A stretch of 16,285 nucleotides of DNA from positions 1 through 16,285 of the forward strand of contig DATJNS010000209.1 of assembly GCA_035507915.1 (NCBI GenBank), in the 5' to 3' direction. Below, in pieces: positions 15,131 through 16,285 of this stretch. The notes under the pieces are model-generated. The model ran no database searches and was not told where the DNA came from. It was given only the letters and a program-made list of their open reading frames with translations. Position numbers and translations under genes: made by a program. This DNA is from JACQAI01 sp035507915 (lineage in GTDB: Bacteria; Pseudomonadota; Alphaproteobacteria; Elsterales; Elsteraceae). Position 1 is the first letter of the stretch; every line of letters starts with the position of its first letter.

Positions 15131-15337
15131 ATGAGAAAGTTGCTAGCTGCGGTCGCCGTCTCGGCGCTGGCCCTGACCTCGGCCGTTCCCATGGCTCAGG
15201 CGGCCCCGAGCACCGCGGGCATCCACCAGGCCAAACACCAGAACGTCCACAAGGTCGCGACCAAGAAGAAGACGACCAAGGCGAAGAGCACCAAGAGCTC
15301 GAGCGCTAAGAAGAAGACGCCGAGCAAGTCGAGCTGA
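15131..15337 (+). CDS. Small exported lysine-rich protein
   Basis: A 68-aa protein. The first 24 residues, MRKLLAAVAVSALALTSA then VPMAQA, form a clear signal peptide with an AQA-A cleavage site. The predicted mature 44 residues contain 12 Lys, with Ser, Thr, Ala and three His. There are two KKK runs, no acidic residue and no Cys, so the product is strongly basic and probably disordered. The composition recalls acid-shock (Asr-like) periplasmic proteins and histone-H1-like tails, but no sequence family is recognised and low complexity makes homology unreliable. It has its own ribosome site and a strong hairpin 34 bases after the stop, so it is probably monocistronic and possibly highly expressed. 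Envelope buffering or polyanion binding would be a guess. Confidence 0.8.
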   Translation: MRKLLAAVAVSALALTSAVPMAQAAPSTAGIHQAKHQNVHKVATKKKTTKAKSTKSSSAKKKTPSKSS

Positions 15338-15370
15338 TCGAAGCCGCTCCGTCCGGGCGGCCAAACGATC

Positions 15371-15406
15371 GCGGGCGGCACCGGAAGGTGCCGCCCGCTG
15401 TATTTC
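15371..15406. terminator. Long perfect hairpin between convergent genes, probable bidirectional terminator
   Basis: A perfect 12-bp stem, GCGGGCGGCACC (15371-15382) with GGTGCCGCCCGC (15387-15398), closed by GGAA. The forward side is followed by TGTATTTCC, a modest T-tract; the reverse side by GATCGTTTGG. It sits between the ends of the lysine-rich gene and the PilZ gene and could serve both. Stem strength is clear, while the T-tracts are short. Confidence 0.75.
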
Positions 15407-15444
15407 CGTCGACCTTATGATCCGGCGCGCGGCGCCGCGGCCGC

Positions 15445-16266
15445 CTACTCCTGGGGCGCGCGACCCTGACCGGCCAGACGCTGAACCAGCTTCAGGACCT
15501 GGGAGTGCATGTTCTCGAACTGCACCGACGCGTTGCGGGTCTCGCCGAACACGCGCAGGAACTGCCCGGCCTCCGCGAACTTGGCGTCGTCGCCCTCGGC
15601 CGAGAAGACGAGCTCGATCCGCGTCTTGCTGTCCCACTCCGGCGGCCAGCCCATCAGCGCCATGCCGCCGATCGACCAATTCAGGGTCTTGAAACGCCGG
15701 CCGTCGACGTCGACCGCGAGCGGCGGGTTGGTGAAGCGCTTGAAGCGACGCTGCTCGCGCTTGACCGCGGCGCGCTCGGGCGCGGAGAACGCGGCGCGCG
15801 GCGCCTGCATGTGATTCTTCGGAGCCGCCGCCGCCGACGCCGACGAGGTCATCATCGCGATCTCGATCTTCTTCTCCGAGACCTCCTTGAAGTCGGGCTC
15901 GCCGCCGAGCGCCGCGACACGGGCGATATGCTCGCGCGCCTCCTTCACCTTGGCGGCGCGGCCGGCGACGTCGTCGACGCGTGCGCAATCGTTGGCGCGC
16001 TCGAGCAGCTGGTCGGTCAGCTTCTTGAGGCCGGTGATCTCGATCGTGCGGATCGACTCCTTGAGCTCCTGCAGGAAGTCGGCTGGCAGACGCTGGTCCT
16101 TAACCATCGCGCGCACGCGATCGAAGCGCCGACGCGCCGACTCGATGTCACCCAGCTTGGCGAAATGATCGGCTTTCTTCAGCTCGTCCCGACAGCGACT
16201 CTTCTGCGCATCGAGGATGCGTTGCATTGCCTCCGGATCGCGTCCGGTCATCACGCCTTGGGCCAT
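15445..16266 (-). CDS. PilZ domain protein with long helical N-terminal region
   Basis: A 273-aa soluble protein. Residues 10-135 are rich in charged and Leu/Ala residues and look helical, partly coiled-coil. A low-complexity Ala/Ser linker (about 140-150) leads to a C-terminal PilZ domain (about 170-260). The c-di-GMP-binding signature is intact: RxxxR at Arg173-Arg177 and NxSxxG at Asn196, Ser198 and Gly201 ('NWSIGG'). It is therefore likely a c-di-GMP effector, for example in motility, adhesion or exopolysaccharide control. The target is unknown, and no cyclase or phosphodiesterase gene is nearby. ATG at 16266 lies 19 bases inside the window edge, with only a weak GGGA before it, so an upstream start outside the window cannot be excluded. 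It converges on the lysine-rich gene across the shared hairpin. Confidence 0.9.
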   Translation of the reverse strand: MAQGVMTGRDPEAMQRILDAQKSRCRDELKKADHFAKLGDIESARRRFDRVRAMVKDQRLPADFLQELKESIRTIEITGLKKLTDQLLERANDCARVDDVAGRAAKVKEAREHIARVAALGGEPDFKEVSEKKIEIAMMTSSASAAAAPKNHMQAPRAAFSAPERAAVKREQRRFKRFTNPPLAVDVDGRRFKTLNWSIGGMALMGWPPEWDSKTRIELVFSAEGDDAKFAEAGQFLRVFGETRNASVQFENMHSQVLKLVQRLAGQGRAPQE

Positions 16267-16285
16267 CGCGCATCCCGTTCTGGGG

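Overview
The window is about 16.3 kb of very GC-rich, densely coding bacterial chromosome. G/C-rich third codon positions and closely packed short operons point to a proteobacterium. The gene set fits an Alphaproteobacterium best: a trpD-trpC pair with an attenuator and no trpE/trpG alongside, an MHS-type transporter, a YbbA/YbbP ABC system, an I78 inhibitor-like protein and a PilZ protein. This placement is inference. No marker gene in the window fixes genus or order. I see no rRNA, tRNA, insertion sequence, phage gene, CRISPR array or recognisable defence island, so most of the window is ordinary chromosome.

Layout, left to right. (1) 1-2462: the 3' end of an MmgE/PrpD-family gene, a reverse-strand pair (DUF1045 2H-phosphoesterase-like protein, then an alpha/beta hydrolase of the kynurenine-formamidase type), and a forward small zincin-like metallopeptidase. 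(2) 2482-5087: an MHS-family MFS transporter divergent from a DJ-1/PfpI-family enzyme, then an unrecognised membrane protein. (3) 5068-11541: a reverse operon of TesA-type esterase, FIST-domain protein and ThpR (RNA 2',3'-cyclic phosphodiesterase). It is divergent from a forward YbbA-type ABC ATPase, YbbP-type permease and SAM hydrolase (DUF62). Divergent tesA and ybbA-ybbP is the arrangement known from E. coli. (4) 11553-12633: a reverse Bax-inhibitor-1/YccA membrane protein followed by a small exported I78-inhibitor-like protein. An intrinsic-terminator structure lies inside the first codons of the latter. (5) 12634-14907: a regulatory region and the trpD-trpC operon. (6) 14908-16285: a small exported lysine-rich protein, a strong hairpin terminator and a convergent PilZ-domain gene.

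The most informative stretch is 12851-13062, upstream of trpD. It holds an exact TTGACA -35 box, a plausible -10, and a 28-codon leader ORF with two adjacent Trp codons at codons 17-18. A 10-bp terminator hairpin with a T-tract follows, together with a leader segment that can pair with the 5' arm of that terminator as an antiterminator. This is a textbook transcription attenuator, here serving trpDC. The promoter geometry puts the transcription start at or next to the A of the leader ATG, so the leader is probably translated from a leaderless mRNA, as reported for trpL in Sinorhizobium. A 10-bp direct repeat and a 9-bp inverted repeat touch or adjoin the -35 box, suggesting a second layer of control.

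No previously undescribed multi-gene system is evident. The best candidates for new biology are the attenuator with its operator-like repeats, the terminator inside the I78-like gene, the TesA/FIST/ThpR operon, and the lysine-rich exported peptide.
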